DNA of 64,000 nt. It comes from Siphonodentalium dalli (taxonomy: Eukaryota; Mollusca; Scaphopoda; Gadilida; Siphonodentaliidae). Shown here in pieces: positions 33,699 to 45,053 of this stretch; position 1 is the first letter of the stretch; every line of letters begins with the position of its first letter. The notes under the pieces were generated by a model. The model saw only the letters and a list, made by a program, of their open reading frames with translations. It was not told the origin of the DNA and did not search any database. Position numbers and translations under genes: made by a program. Where the stretch lies: positions 123,436,126-123,500,125 of the forward strand of contig CP136069.1 of NCBI GenBank assembly GCA_032622095.1. Reading direction: 5' to 3'.

Positions 33699-33996
33699 TG
33701 GCGGTCTACTTAAATTATTGGCGGTCTACCTACTGAGGTAGACTACAGACCTGGCAGTCTACACAAATCGCTGGTGGTCTACTATTGATGTAGACCGCCA
33801 CCCTGGCGGTCCACCAACAACATTGGCGGTCCACCTACCGAGGTAGACCACGGACCTGGCGGTCTACAAAAATCGCTGGCAGTCTACCAACCGCCACCAC
33901 CGACCTGGCAGTCTACACATTGGCGGTCTACTTTGACCCCCGAGTTCAACACTGGCGGTCTACACTTGACCACTACGTGACCAATGGCGGTCTACC
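33699..33996. repeat. Irregular array of TGGCGGTCTAC motifs
   Basis: About 13 copies of (C/T)TGGCGGTCTAC or close variants (GGCAGTCTAC, GGTGGTCTAC, GGCGGTCCAC) occur in 300 bases, near 33699, 33719, 33751, 33771, 33803, 33820, 33857, 33877, 33906, 33921, 33952 and 33984. At least one is inverted (GTAGACCGCCA near 33790), and paired GAGGTAGAC motifs lie between. Spacing varies from about 15 to 37 bp, so it is not a simple tandem repeat. It lies directly upstream of the CRE/TATA block at 34.05 kb. Confidence 0.8.
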
Positions 33997-34048
33997 TTTC
34001 AACCAATTGGAAACAATCGATATATCTGACCAATCACGGAGCAGGAGA

Positions 34049-34080
34049 TGACGTCACCCCTGGGGTAGGGTATATAAGGC
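34049..34080 (+). promoter_or_regulatory. Putative retroelement promoter: CRE plus TATA
   Basis: A perfect CRE palindrome TGACGTCA (34049-34056), a short palindrome ACCCCTGGGGT beside it and a TATATAAGG box (34071-34079) precede the hammerhead-like fold by about 20 bases. The arrangement fits an internal promoter of the Penelope-like remnant; activity is not shown. Confidence 0.5.
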
Positions 34081-34100
34081 CGACCACATGGCCATTCATT

Positions 34101-34139
34101 GCCTCCGATGACTCGCACTAGCGAAGAAACGCGTCAGGC
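34101..34139 (+). ncRNA. Hammerhead-ribozyme-like fold with two core changes
   Basis: The 39 bases fold as a type I hammerhead. Stem I is GCCT (34101-34104) with AGGC (34136-34139). The core is CCGATGA where CTGATGA is canonical. Stem II is TCGC/GCGA with loop ACTA (34113-34124). GAAA follows at 34126-34129, then a minimal stem III AC-GC-GT (34129-34134) and C17 at 34135, the expected cleavage position. The deviations are C for U at core position 4 and a C/A mismatch at the base of stem II. Minimal type I hammerheads are known in Penelope-like retroelements. A competing AGGC-TCTT-GCCT hairpin (34136-34147) uses the same 3' strand. With the core change it is probably a decayed copy. Confidence 0.55.
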
Positions 34140-34183
34140 TCTTGCCTAAGATATCTCAATCTTTGGAGTTGTAACCCTTCTTT

Positions 34184-34599
34184 GTGCATTTGTTAATTAT
34201 TCTGTTACTCACCTCTCCAAAGATTGTGATGGCTAATAACCTTACATCCACAGAATCGAGCGTTGGCATGCCTAGTGAATCCAGTTCATTATTCAGCTTG
34301 ACCAATAATGACTCGGCCACAACAGTTGTGCGTCAGACAGATTCACAAAAAAGGAACATTAGTGGTGTTTCCACGACGGAAGATATCGGACCAAAACGTC
34401 CCAGAAAATATTATCTCAAAATCAGAGACATCGTTGTCCGCTACTTAAAGTGTCCCACAGGTGCAGAAAACTTTTTTCTGATCCACTCTTACTGGCCCAT
34501 AGAAAAAATCCCAACTTGAAGGATATTCTGGTCAGAGCAAGGATCCGTAACCAATCACAGGTTTGTGGGACCTTCATAAAAGGACACCACAGTAGCTGA
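34184..34599 (+). pseudogene. Penelope-like retroelement remnant, internally deleted
   Basis: A frame from 34184 (internal ATG at 34229) encodes a Ser/Thr-rich start followed by a basic PKRPRKYY stretch and stops at 34519. An overlapping second frame (34507-34599) reads NPNLKDILVRARI, then QVCGTF, resembling the conserved segment just before the GIY-YIG end of Penelope-like elements. No reverse transcriptase domain lies between the two, so the element appears deleted and frameshifted. Its position just behind the CRE/TATA/hammerhead block supports this reading. The family match is from memory of the motif only; a chance resemblance is possible. Confidence 0.45.
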
Positions 34600-34842
34600 C
34601 CACTTCCGTATAGCAAAACACCCAGTCAACTTAAAATACCAAGTTATATATGTCCTGAAAACTGACCCAGAGACATATTCCTCAAAAATGAAAAGGAAAT
34701 CAGCAGAGATCAACTGGATGTACTGACTGAGAACGCATCAACCATTCGGGATGAATAAGAAAGACTTCTAGAAATAGATTGTTTATTATGAAATAATGTT
34801 AACCACTGTCTTGTTATTTATCAACATTTTGTTCAACAAAAT

Positions 34843-35201
34843 ATGAAAATTTGATTATCAAATTATAGTTTTATGAGTAACAAAGACGTATTCAAACCAG
34901 ATACCATTAGGATTCCATTCCAGCGTGTCCCATAAATCGCCCGATGTAAATACGGAAGTGCTGTTTCGTTATGCGCAGCGCAACGAAAACTTCCTGAATT
35001 CTATGAACTCTCGTGGTACGAGATTCCCAGTGATATACCATCTTCATTCAGCGTCAAAACGCCAAACGATGGTGACAACACCGAGTTATATTAAGTGCAT
35101 AACAAAGTATAACAATTGGCGGGGAGGAAGGGTGGGCCTGTATCTGGTTTGAATAAGTCTTTGTTACTCATAAAACTATAATTTGATAATCAAATTTTCA
35201 T
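34843..35201. mobile_element. 359-bp MITE with 60-bp inverted ends
   Basis: The left end ATGAAAATTTGATTATCAAA, continuing through TTTATGAGTAACAAAGAC to ATTCAAACCAGATAC, is repeated as the inverse at 35141-35201. Inside, 34904-35050 matches the reverse complement of 39966-40125 at the right end of the neighbouring 5-kb element (TCCAGCGTGTCCC, GGAAGTGCTGTTTCGTTATG, CTCGTGGTACGAGATTCCC). It is thus a short relative of the larger element. Confidence 0.8.
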
Positions 35202-38200
35202 TTTTATTTCGTAACAACTATTCAAACCAGATACCATTTGGATTCTACCAGATTTCGTAGCAATAAACACTCTACTTATCTGGAGGTGGGTTTAATCAAA
35301 CATGCATCAAATATGTAAAATATACGCACCCTTAGTGGTTATTCGCCACTAAGAGTATCAGTGTCCACCGTACCACTGATTCTTGATGTATGTTCACTAT
35401 AATTCTCATTGAGACCCTTAACGTATGTACAATATGAAGAACGTATCTTCTATATCTCTTAGGATAACCATATGTGGTAACTCGCCGAAAGAGAGTACAC
35501 GAGGTAAAAAAAGTCCATATTGGGTAGGAGACAAACACCCAAGTCTCCTAACAATGCAAGGTACATATAAGAATGATACCTCCCAGAAGAATAAAGAGAA
35601 ACCGATTGAGTTATAATGTATACACAGTTTATAGAAACAGAATATATAAACAGGTACCGCATATATAATCTGATGTAACATTGTGCAGTCAACATGGAGA
35701 GGAATGCGATCATAATAATTCAAATATAATCAATCGAAAATCAATACTGAGTCGCGGATGGACCCAGTGAGTTTCTTGTGGCTTTAATTTAACTCGACAA
35801 AGTTGATGCGCTGGACCAGCATCGAGAACCTGTTGAAGAGTAGGACCTAATTAAGGCACACGAGATGTAGAATATCATTTTATCTCAGAAACCGGATTGT
35901 GTTGTTGGCTTCTTCAAAAATAAAGTTGGATACATACAACAAACCATCTATAAGAGGCTGGACTAGAGACAGCCCAGACAGGTAGTCAATGAACATGATT
36001 AGAAAACTGATTTCAGCTTAGCGTGACCGAGACGGATGACACTAGTCGCTTTTCGACAAGAACGAACAGTTCGACGATGAGCAAGATGTTTTCAGTACAC
36101 ATAATTCGGAAAAATGATCGGTCCTGGTCAGCTAAAAATGTTTTGATGGAGTTGATACCTCGATTCTGGATTGCCATGAAATGTGCAATACACACGAAGC
36201 GCCTGTAAGTCACGGTAGCGACGAAACGATGTGATGACTATGAAGAAACATGTTTTCTATGTCAATATGGTCAAAGATGCAGCCCACAACGGCGCAATTG
36301 GCGTTGATATGGGTAATTTCGAAGTTCGGAAACGAGAGATAATTTCCATGTTGGGAACAAAGATGGAGTAGGAGAATGCCTATGTAAACCCCATTTTAAC
36401 ATGAGGAAGTAAGACTGTGGACCGGGAGACCTATATGTTATGTCACTCAATGTGCGGCAAAAATTTATGACATCATGAACCAAGAACTCACAAATGTGAG
36501 TATTTGAAACCTGACCAAACTAACATGTGGTAGGAAAACAGGACAGCCTACGCCAGTCGCTTTAATTGAAGCCCTGGGTCAAAATGTTGTTTAATACACC
36601 AACAAGTGAATTGTGCAGTGTCAGTTGTAATTCCTGTGATAACCCTGTGACCATGAGGCCATGAGCAGGTTGTGATAAGCTGTTAAAAGATTTTATCGGA
36701 AAACCGTTGGCTGATATGGTCGTAACACCCAGCTCTGATTCTGAGACAAGAGACCTGGTAAATTTCAGTAGATGATAGGTCGGTGCAATCATAAGTGGAG
36801 AAAGTTGGATATGTCAATACTGACGATGCCAACATGGAGCAAGCACGATTAGTGTGCAAGTTGTCTGTTGAATATAAGTGAGGACCCGCGGTATCAACGG
36901 TATTGGTGAAAACGCATATATGCCATCATATTAGTCCTATCAACAGATTGAGTATATATAACAACACCCAAGTTTGAGGTTGTGGTTTCCATGAACAATT
37001 ATGAGCTCCTTGCTTGTTCATCAATGATGTATGCAGAGCGATCTCGGGATTCGTCCAAATTGGAAAGATCGCCTAGACGACCTGATCGAATTCTCATATG
37101 TGGGTTGATAATGGTGATGGCTGAAGTAATCTGCTACCTGACAGTGAATTCTTTCCCTGTTACATGAGCTGTTTTTAAAAGACAGTTGTGTCGCAAGTGC
37201 AGGTCCTATAGTTGTACGGTATAGCCAGAGGACACAACCATACAAATTTCGTCCCACCCTGCTGGGGTATAGTCTGGGTGACGGACCTACTAATAGTCGC
37301 CTAGCGAATTAAAATGTACTTGTGTCACTTGAGAAATAAAAGTTGAGATAATAAAAGTAACGTGCTCAAGACTGCAGTCATTGCTACTTTTCTAGTAAGT
37401 GATATGCTGACATTTCTCCACTGGTCACTGGTAACTTGGTGACCCAGATAACAACCCCATGTCCAAGTCTGAGATGGAGCGGGTATTAGTAAGATCTTTG
37501 TTACTGGGACTGAAAGAGCAGTACCCTGTAAATGTTGTTGAATGCAAAATCAGAAGAGGCTTGGACAAAATGTTATTACCCGCAGGCCTTAATCCAGAAA
37601 GGTTATGAGAACCATGCAAATATGCGTTCTACAAGTATAGTGAAACAGTTGTTGTCACGAAAATCAAACTAAGAATCAAGATTCTGGTTCTCGCCAGAAA
37701 TTAAGCCCCGATCTGGTACAGAGTCATGCTTGTGGTAAGAAGATCATACTGACGAAGATGCAACTGAATCGGTCGCAATTGGAAATAGTTGTCGCACGAC
37801 ATCAGTGCCGAGAGATCATCCCAAGAAATCGAAGGTATTCCCGGGTTGTAACCTTCAGTGAGTCAACGAACACATATCTTTTGCAGTGTGAACGTTCGTT
37901 CCTGGAACCAATAATCTATAAGCTACAGATATGTTTGTCCCAGGGTAGTTGGAGCATCGGAAGAATCTGATAATCCGTACATATTATTTATGTGGGCAGT
38001 AGCATTAGTCTCCAGCGCCTGTGGCGCATAAGATACTATGGGAGTTGGGTTCAGTCTGCTTCCTCGAGTAAATACTCCAATGATCTAGGGGCGCCTGCGG
38101 TGCATAATATACTATGGGTGGTCGGATGGGGTGGTGGGCGGGCCACCTTATACATATTATTGGTGTGTTTGAATTATGACAAACTGACGCGTGTGCGTAA

Positions 38201-40160
38201 TTAGTCAATGATAAATGTAGGCAGATCCAATCGTCCAGAAAGGCTGCTAGGCCGATATCGGAGAGTTCGAAAGAAGCCATTGCGACCGAGACTATTGGCA
38301 AATACTCGGGTCTATCCCAAAGTAAAGTACTGGAAATTGTCATGATTAGTTTCGAAGTCGGAAACTGATATATGTATGGTGTGTTCTGAACATTCCGGTA
38401 TGTGAAATATGTAACACTGAAAATCAAGTGTTAATAGCGCAAGTAAAGCAAATTATTGTGCCTGGATCAATTGAAGAACCTCTGAAGTGGCCAGTTCGAA
38501 ATGGTGAACATGGAACTATATATTGAACGGTTCAGGTTCATTATTGGACGTATCGGTCCTTTTGTTGTACAGGAAACCAAGGGTCTGCAACTGGTTTCAT
38601 TGGATTTAGTTGAACGAAGTTGTGAAACTCTCGGGCCACCAATTGCGGACGATTATAATGATGTGCACACGGGTTGTTATGAATCCAGAAATTGATGAAT
38701 TCCATTTAACCCCAGGTCAGAGTGTTGAGTACCTTGACTTAACCTCCCCCTACCAGCTTGTTGATAAGAGAAGGATCTAGACATGGATTTAGGTAATACT
38801 GTTGCATAACATTCGATTAGGATTTTATAAAGTAACCTTCATAGAAATACCGGTTCCAGATAGTGGAAGGTTAGAAGCATTGACGTTTAACGACGTCATC
38901 AAGTGCAGTGTCTGACAGAGCTCGACAGATCAACACAGGTTTCCGATTGACACACCGTGTGTCGCAGAGCCCCAGCAGTAAGCGACATACTGAATGACCT
39001 TGATTTCATGACCACATCCATGATGATCGCAAGAAGCAATACATGCCAACAGTTAACTACGTACATGTTGCAGCATTGTTGTTGGTATATGGTATGGGGT
39101 AATACATGTAAAAAGAATATCAACATAAAAACAAAGAGAGTTCCTTAAAACATGTATATAGTCCTGTATACATGTATAATGTCATCACTATCTCTACATG
39201 TGGATTTCGTATGTTGAAAATCAGCTGTTCAACAGAACGATATCCAGAAAGTTATATAAGTAACCCCTTCTATCCAAACGATCTAGAGTGGACACTGTCC
39301 GAAATTCTTCTGTGGCATTGTACGAAGTCACAGAAAATTGGAGTCTTGGTCCTATTGAAATTTAAATGGAGCCTATGTACCAAAACTTCTTTTGCACGGA
39401 ATCGAGTGTGAAACTAGTTTTGTGCTGTCCTGTATTGTGCCAGGTTGGGACATTTGGACGTACCCAAGCATACAATTTATGATACAAATGTGAACGTTGT
39501 GACAATATTTCAGTGGCTGCATTATCTTCCGACATTTGCACCATACAACCATCGATCTATAATAGACGTTGATGATTGATACACGAAGAAGTTGACAAGG
39601 GTTCTCAGCTCCTGTGTCGTCCTCAAGTGAGGTAGTCTCGTCTGTACTCCGATGGGAGTGTTGCGAGTCAGGGGACTTGCAATTGTATCAGAGACAGAAT
39701 CGTAATTTCTTCAGATATCTGCTCAGAGTCGTACTCATAGACCGGGTCTTCCCCGATTGAGTCAGGACTCAGGTTCGGTTCATCTCCGAGGGGAGATTTT
39801 CAGTTTAGCAAATCGGAATTTTGCTGTGACAATTAACTGTCGCAAAACGTTCGTTAATTTGTGTCACGGTTCAAGCAGTTCGGATTGTTCCGTTCCATAA
39901 GTTAGCGTGTTAAAAACACTAAATCTGTTTCAAAATAACGGAGCAAGACAAATTGCGATGTTTACTGGTTGACGCCGAAAATGAAGATGGTATATCACGG
40001 GGAATCTCGTACCACGAGATTTCATAGAATTCAGGAAGTTTTCATTGCGCATGCGCATAACGAAACAGCACTTCCGTATTTACATTGGGCGATTTAAGGG
40101 ACACGCTGGAATGGAATCCTAATGGTATCTGGTTTGAATAAGTCGTTACGAAATAAAAAT
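35200..40160. mobile_element. 5-kb DNA-transposon-like element with inverted ends, decayed interior
   Basis: The left end ATTTTTATTTCGTAAC ... TTCAAACCAGATACCATT GGATTC and the right end are inverted copies over about 45 bases. The interior has many short minus-strand frames and no intact gene. Scattered minus-strand peptides hint at a piggyBac-like transposase: an acidic stretch near 39.7 kb, VDSLKVTTREYLRFLGMI near 37.85 kb and TDNLHTNRACSMLA near 36.87 kb. Order fits but spacing is loose and stops are frequent, so this is a weak suggestion. No target duplication is clear. A 71-bp spaced repeat (GCGCCTGYGGYGCATAA) lies at 38022 and 38091. Confidence 0.6.
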
Positions 40161-40328
40161 GGCAGTATTATCACTTTATTATCACGAAATTTTGCCGTAT
40201 TACCAGTTGAGTTATTTTAGAGTTTTGTCCGAGATCTTCTGTTTGACCACGTGTTTCTGGGCCACATATTATTACACATCTCGAGAGATAACAAACTTCA
40301 AAAATCGATATCTGATCACTCTGAGCTT

Positions 40329-40425
40329 TGATGGGTGGGTTCCTCGACTCGAATCAAATATGTTTTACCCCCGAAGCCAAAGAAATAGTAATTTAGGAGC
40401 GTCTGATCGGATTGAGTACCTTTAA
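40329..40425. repeat. Short inverted match to 9.0 kb
   Basis: Reverse complement of 8988-9070 (GAAGCCAAAGAAATAGTAAT and CGACTCGAATCAAATAT), followed by GATCGGATTGAGTACCTTTAA, which recurs near 9325. Confidence 0.55.
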
Positions 40426-40429
40426 GTGA

Positions 40430-41430
40430 CTTTGTGAGCGATTTTGCTTTGTGTAGCCTACTATTATGGAATTTCTCCTGGGTAATTAATTCCTTGTTTA
40501 TTGCGATATCTCCTCACAAAAGTCACGTGACCTTGGTGGCCATCTTGGTTTACAGACTAATGGCTATATTTGATGCATATTCATGCTTACATGTATATGG
40601 GTATATATGGGGGCTATCAATGCCGAAATTGGTAATTCTCAACAACATTTTCTCACTTTACCTTCATTAGTTGACATCTTTCAGGGAGGGACCCATGCCA
40701 GGCCAAAATGTGCTCTATATATATATATATCTTCGATTAATATCTATTATTTTATACCCTGGAATCTATATTAAACTTGAAGGGAAGAGATAGACCATCT
40801 TTAACATGATCTTAAATTATCACCACATTTGAATAGGTCACATGACTGTGGTGATTACCATGAACTTACATGTGGTCACATATCCCATTACATACTTGTA
40901 TAGGTACGGGTAATGTATTAACACTTCAATATATCGTAAATGTCTTTGTCTTATGTTGTTGGACTTATAACTATATATAGACATGTTGATCTGTTGCAGC
41001 CACATTGGCCACTCCATACATGGTCACATGTTGGTGGCCATCTTGGATCTATATATAAAATGCCAGTATAACCGTATATTCAGGTATTTTCCGAATTTAT
41101 TAGGTTATAAACTTATGATATGCTGGGTAGGTTGCTGCATTTTAGTTTTATTTTTATATTATTGGTTAAAATATGATAGCTAGATACCCAGACGTGACTT
41201 ATGAAAAATCACATGACCATGACATCACCAAGTGCCCTTATATAGCCGTTTGAGGAGTTATATAAGACTATATACAGAGACTGCCTCTTAACTGCACTAT
41301 CTCACTTATTTTCTTGTGTTATATAATCAGGAACTTATAAGCATGTAATGTATGTGCCCACCACTGGGACTCATATACGTCACATTAAGTGGACATGTTT
41401 ACACCCCATGTTCCCGTCCTGCTGGCAGCA
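40430..41430. other. Intronic sequence, no feature seen
   Basis: AT-rich. A short string GGTGGCCATCTTGG recurs near 40531 and 41030. No exon of the TLCD4-like gene was found here. Confidence 0.35.
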
Positions 41431-41435
41431 TGTTC

Positions 41436-41549
41436 CCCGAGAGCTTTCCGATGAATGGCACCAAGCCATATTTCCGACTAAATCCTAAAAAGTTTCCCAT
41501 AATTCTGCTGTGGTTAAGGAGTCGATTACTTAGGGCATTACTGTCGTCT
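41436..41549 (+). mobile_element. Single arm of the 4.9-kb palindrome
   Basis: GAGCTTTCCGATGAATGGCA through GAGTCGATTACTTAGGGCAT TACTGT matches one arm of 4892-5099 with few changes. The opposite arm is absent, so this is a half-element that can no longer fold back. Confidence 0.75.
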
Positions 41550-41749
41550 AATGTTACTTTTAAATTGTGGATGAGACATATACGTGTAATAAGTAACTGA
41601 AATACCTTTGATTAATAAATAATGTTGAAAACTCTGCCATCAGTCGGAAGTTAGAAAAATATGGAAAATAACCATAGAACTGAAAAAGAACAAGCATATT
41701 TTAAGTTATACAGCAAAACTTCTCTAAACCCCACTCTAAATAAACCAAA

Positions 41750-42000
41750 TCCCTCTCAAATCGAAGATGGATGCCGTCATCCATGTTTTTTTGTTGGAAA
41801 ATCATTTAAATCTAATTTGATAGCTCCCATCTAGAGGTGATAATAAACAAGCCAGTAAATTTTCAAAACATTTCTCTGATAAATGTGGGCTGCAGAGTGT
41901 GCCGATTGATTCAAATTTGAAATCAAAGATGGCTATTGGTGGCCATGTTTTTCAACAAAATTAGGAAAAATTGGCTGGATCCCATCTAGTGATTAGTGAT
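41750..42000. repeat. Dispersed repeat fragment (GCTCCCATCTAGAGG type)
   Basis: ATAGCTCCCATCTAGAGGTG, GGGCTGCAGAGTGTGCCGAT and GTGGCCATGTTTTTCAAC match units at 61.9-62.5 kb. Confidence 0.55.
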
Positions 42001-42298
42001 GTTTGTTGACATATCACTGTTACAGTTTTGTTTACATAACAATGGTTTCAACACACAATATTTCATTATTGGAGAACTATTAATAATATCTACAATAACA
42101 AAGTTTAGGCCAAAAAAAAGTTTTGGTTCTGGGGCAATTTTTTTCTTCAAATCAATGAGGGAGGGAATGTTTTATTTTTATTTTTTATTTTTTTCTGCGC
42201 ATAGTAAGCATGCACAAAGATACCATCCTCTGTCTAGTAATAACCAGAAATGTAGAGGGAACTGTTATGCATATAAACTCATTTAATCTTATATATTT

Positions 42299-42545
42299 AC
42301 ATACTAAGTGTTGTCATCACTAAATCCAGCATTCTGATTGGTCGGCGCCCACGTGGCTAGTTGCAATTATTTCTCAGTGAATGCGCAACAGCCAATAACT
42401 GCAAGCTCATAACAACATCGATACGTCATTTGGGTTTGGAAAGACGAACGCGTAATGTTTTGGGCGCATTTGGATTCGTGCAGGATTGACTTAATAAATC
42501 ATCGGGTTTCAATTGTTCCTGTTAACTTTTGCCAAGGGTGCTATG
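42299..42545. repeat. Inverted partner of the 14.9-kb repeat
   Basis: Reverse complement of 14945-15222, but with only one copy each of the 16-bp and 24-bp strings that are doubled there. Confidence 0.7.
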
Positions 42546-42629
42546 GGATATTTTGGGCTGGTTTTGTCACGATACACTTTTCGATTTAAATACATTTACA
42601 AAAGTGGCTTTTTCGCTAAATTTATATAA

Positions 42630-42794
42630 ATATAAGGATTAACTGTCATGTGGACTGTTTTTATGGAGATGTAACCGTGAGGTAAGTGGTCATAACTTGT
42701 ATGTAAAACCCTTCAGGTTTTACACAAGTTATGACCACTTACCTCACGGTTACATCTCCATAAAAACAGTCCACATGACAGTTAATCCTTATAT
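42630..42794. mobile_element. 165-bp near-perfect hairpin
   Basis: Arms of about 80 bases (ATATAAGGATTAACTGTCAT ... GTGAGGTAAGTGGTCATAAC) are inverted around a 5-base loop CTTCA (42711-42715). The only difference I see is a two-base insertion (AT) near the loop in the left arm. No terminal duplication is evident. Confidence 0.85.
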
Positions 42795-42947
42795 AACGAG
42801 AGGCCGATCACGATCGGCAGATGTTAACCCATCCCTTGACGATAAAAATTTAATATGAGCAGATAAATGAGAGTTTTGGTGTTGAATTATAGAGTATACT
42901 GTTATGTACTATTATAGACAAATGTACATAACACAAATTATTGGAAT

Positions 42948-43010
42948 TTATTGGTCACTGGCATTTATATAAGAGAATGCACTGGTACAGGATCTGTAAT
43001 GCTAAACCGC
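42948..43010. mobile_element. piggyBac-type MITE family A, small fragment
   Basis: GGCATTTATATAAGAGAATGCACTGG followed by ACAGGATCTGTAATGCTAAA matches the right half of family A; both termini are missing. Confidence 0.5.
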
Positions 43011-43489
43011 CACAGCCAGCAAGCCCGTGGGTTAAATGTGTAGGTGTGACCTGGACATGGAATACTTGGGTTAAGAGAGTCCAATTTAAGTTTACAATAA
43101 TAATGTGTCCTAGTATACAGATAAGCAACCTCACCACTGACCCATTAATATCAATTATATAGCAGAGCTGTCAAAAAATCACAGGAATTGGTTATGTTGA
43201 ACACTGACCTCTCTATTAAACCAATAACAATTATTATGATATCAGACCATCTGAAGATATAACTCTGCAGCACAGATGTCCAAGTCTACTGTTAATATCA
43301 TGTGATGTTTATTGTTGAATCTTTATTTTAAATTAGATACAATAGCCTTCTTTATCAGATTATTTGCACATTGGCATAAGAGACATCAGAAAATAACATA
43401 GCCTTATCAATAGCTAAGTAGTCCAAAGGCAATTGGTGAATTGGATTTTAATGTTGCTCCAAACAGATGTACCAGTACATACCGGTAAC

Positions 43490-44100
43490 ACAAGATTTTG
43501 GACCAATTTAATCAAATTTGGTGTGGTGATTCGGGGGAACTTTGGCAGAGTTATAATGGTGTTAGTTTTTCAATTTTTTTTAACTTAAAATAAAAAAATT
43601 GTTTTTAATTATTTAAAAAAATTAAAGGGACACATTGGAAATATTTTTATCAACTTGTATCATAATCATCAATATTTAAATGAAAACAAATGACAATGTC
43701 AATGACATTATTTTTATTATTATTATATTAAAGTTAAAAAAAAATAATAAAAAAAAATCGATTTTATTTCTCGAAAAAGGGTCATAAACTCCTTTAAAAT
43801 AAATCGGATCAAACCCATATTCGAACTAGATCTGTATTTTGGGCTGTGAAACTCACATACCAAATTTGGTTCCAATCAGATAAAAAATGTTTGAGTTATG
43901 GTAGAATGTGTGAATTCTAAGTCGAAAAAGGGCCATAACTCTGTAACAAAATCTCCCAAAATCGAACACAATCCATATTTTGGGCTGAGAAACCCATATA
44001 CAAAATTTGGTTCCGATCGGATAGAAAATGTTTGAGTTATCGCATTACTCGTGAAGTGTCTACGGACGGACAGACGGACGAACGACGAGTGGTCAATCCA
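43490..44100 (-). repeat. Dispersed repeat ending in GGACGGACAGACGGACG
   Basis: Units contain AAATTTGGTTCCRATCRGAT, AAAGGGCCATAACTC and CCCATATTTTGGGCTG-like strings, closing with TCTACGGACGGACAGACGGA. Related units lie at 48.24-48.64 kb and 48.93-49.30 kb, and inverted at 11.24 kb. Confidence 0.6.
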
Positions 44101-44958
44101 GACAATGACACTATGTTTACCATACATGGTATGGGTAAACATAAAAATGACATTGTACTACCAGTGTATGACTGGGATTACCTAACATTATATAATGCCC
44201 CTGACATTAACTACTGTATATATGAGGTTCGGCACAGCAGCAATGTTATATATTTTATGCCTCCGAAACATGGCGAGCATTGCTCTTAGAACATGCTTGG
44301 GACTATACAACACACCAGGCGCCTATTTTTAGAAGCAAATTTGATTTTTGAGACAATGCAAATATATTTTTATTTTTTTTTTAACTACTGTTATTGTTGT
44401 CTAAAAACTGATACCTCCCCATTCTAATATGTGATCCTGAATTTAGTTCTGTGCCTATCAATTGTATAAAGTTACAATTAGTGTAAGTTAGTTCACAAAT
44501 TCACAATGACTAATTGTAAATAGAGCATGAGGGTCAGCTTATCATTTCTTAATTGTAGTAATCTACTTCATGTTGTAAGCCTGCAAGTCACTTTTTAACA
44601 CATTACATGTTAGAGCTCAATGCATACTATTATTCAACACATATCTGCTACGGACATGTTTATAAAATAAAAAAAAAATAAAAAATTTAAAAAAAAAATT
44701 TCCGTAAGTTTTTTTGTCATAACATCAGGCATTGCAATAAAAAGGCCTAATGCGGCCCTTTTTATTCAATGCGGCGGGGCCTGAGAAAGAATTTTTTTTT
44801 TTTTGGCCTTATCCACTTGTATTTTTCAGTGTACATCTTAGTGGTGCTGTTTATATAGACTTTATAATTTTTTGCACATTTACCCCGCTGCGAGTGCCTT
44901 GGGTCCCTTTGAAAACACACAAATTACAGAAACCCAGTCGACTTGTTTTAACACTTAC

Positions 44959-45053
44959 CACAGTATAGTAATATCCAAATAAGGCAGCCCCATGATGGAA
45001 TATGTAGAAGATCTCTCCTATATGTTTGTAATGTACAACCATAACCAGTGAAT
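44959..45053 (-). CDS. TLCD4: TLCD4 (TMEM56)-like protein, TLC core exon
   Basis: A 95-base exon bounded by an acceptor (CTATTTGACAG, 45054 upward) and a strong donor GTAAGT (44958 downward). It encodes (D)SLVMVVHYKHIGEIFYIFHH, then GAALFGYYYTV, aligning with the human stretch [29 protein letters not shown]. The His-His pair and following small/aromatic residues are the TLC-domain core. It enters two bases into an Asp codon (phase 1) and ends on a codon boundary. It therefore cannot join the 62.9-kb or 33.2-kb exons directly in frame; at least one exon must lie on each side. Confidence 0.88.

Larger units (their letters stand above)
42110..44850. repeat. Old duplicated block, copy A, broken by later insertions
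   Basis: Segments 42110-42298, about 44143-44200 and about 44400-44850 match 46980-47650 in the same order (TCAATGAGGGAGRGAA, GTAGAGGGAACT, ATGTGATCCT, ACTTATGGACATGTT-like strings, TTGGCCTTA). The intervening DNA holds an inverted dispersed repeat (42299-42545), a hairpin (42630-42794), a MITE piece (42950-43010) and a GGACGG-type repeat (43.5-44.1 kb). Confidence 0.6.

Noticed and set aside
38005-38427. 140-codon minus-strand gene
   Set aside because: It lies inside the 5-kb transposon-like element and crosses an internal duplicated segment; no domain is recognised.
33156-44958. Exon with a GNFRL/ELS.PFVNQ-type sequence joining the last two TLCD4 exons
   Set aside because: I scanned the minus strand for these motifs and found no splice-bounded match; a string near 40.62 kb (complement reads TNFG) has stops and wrong context.
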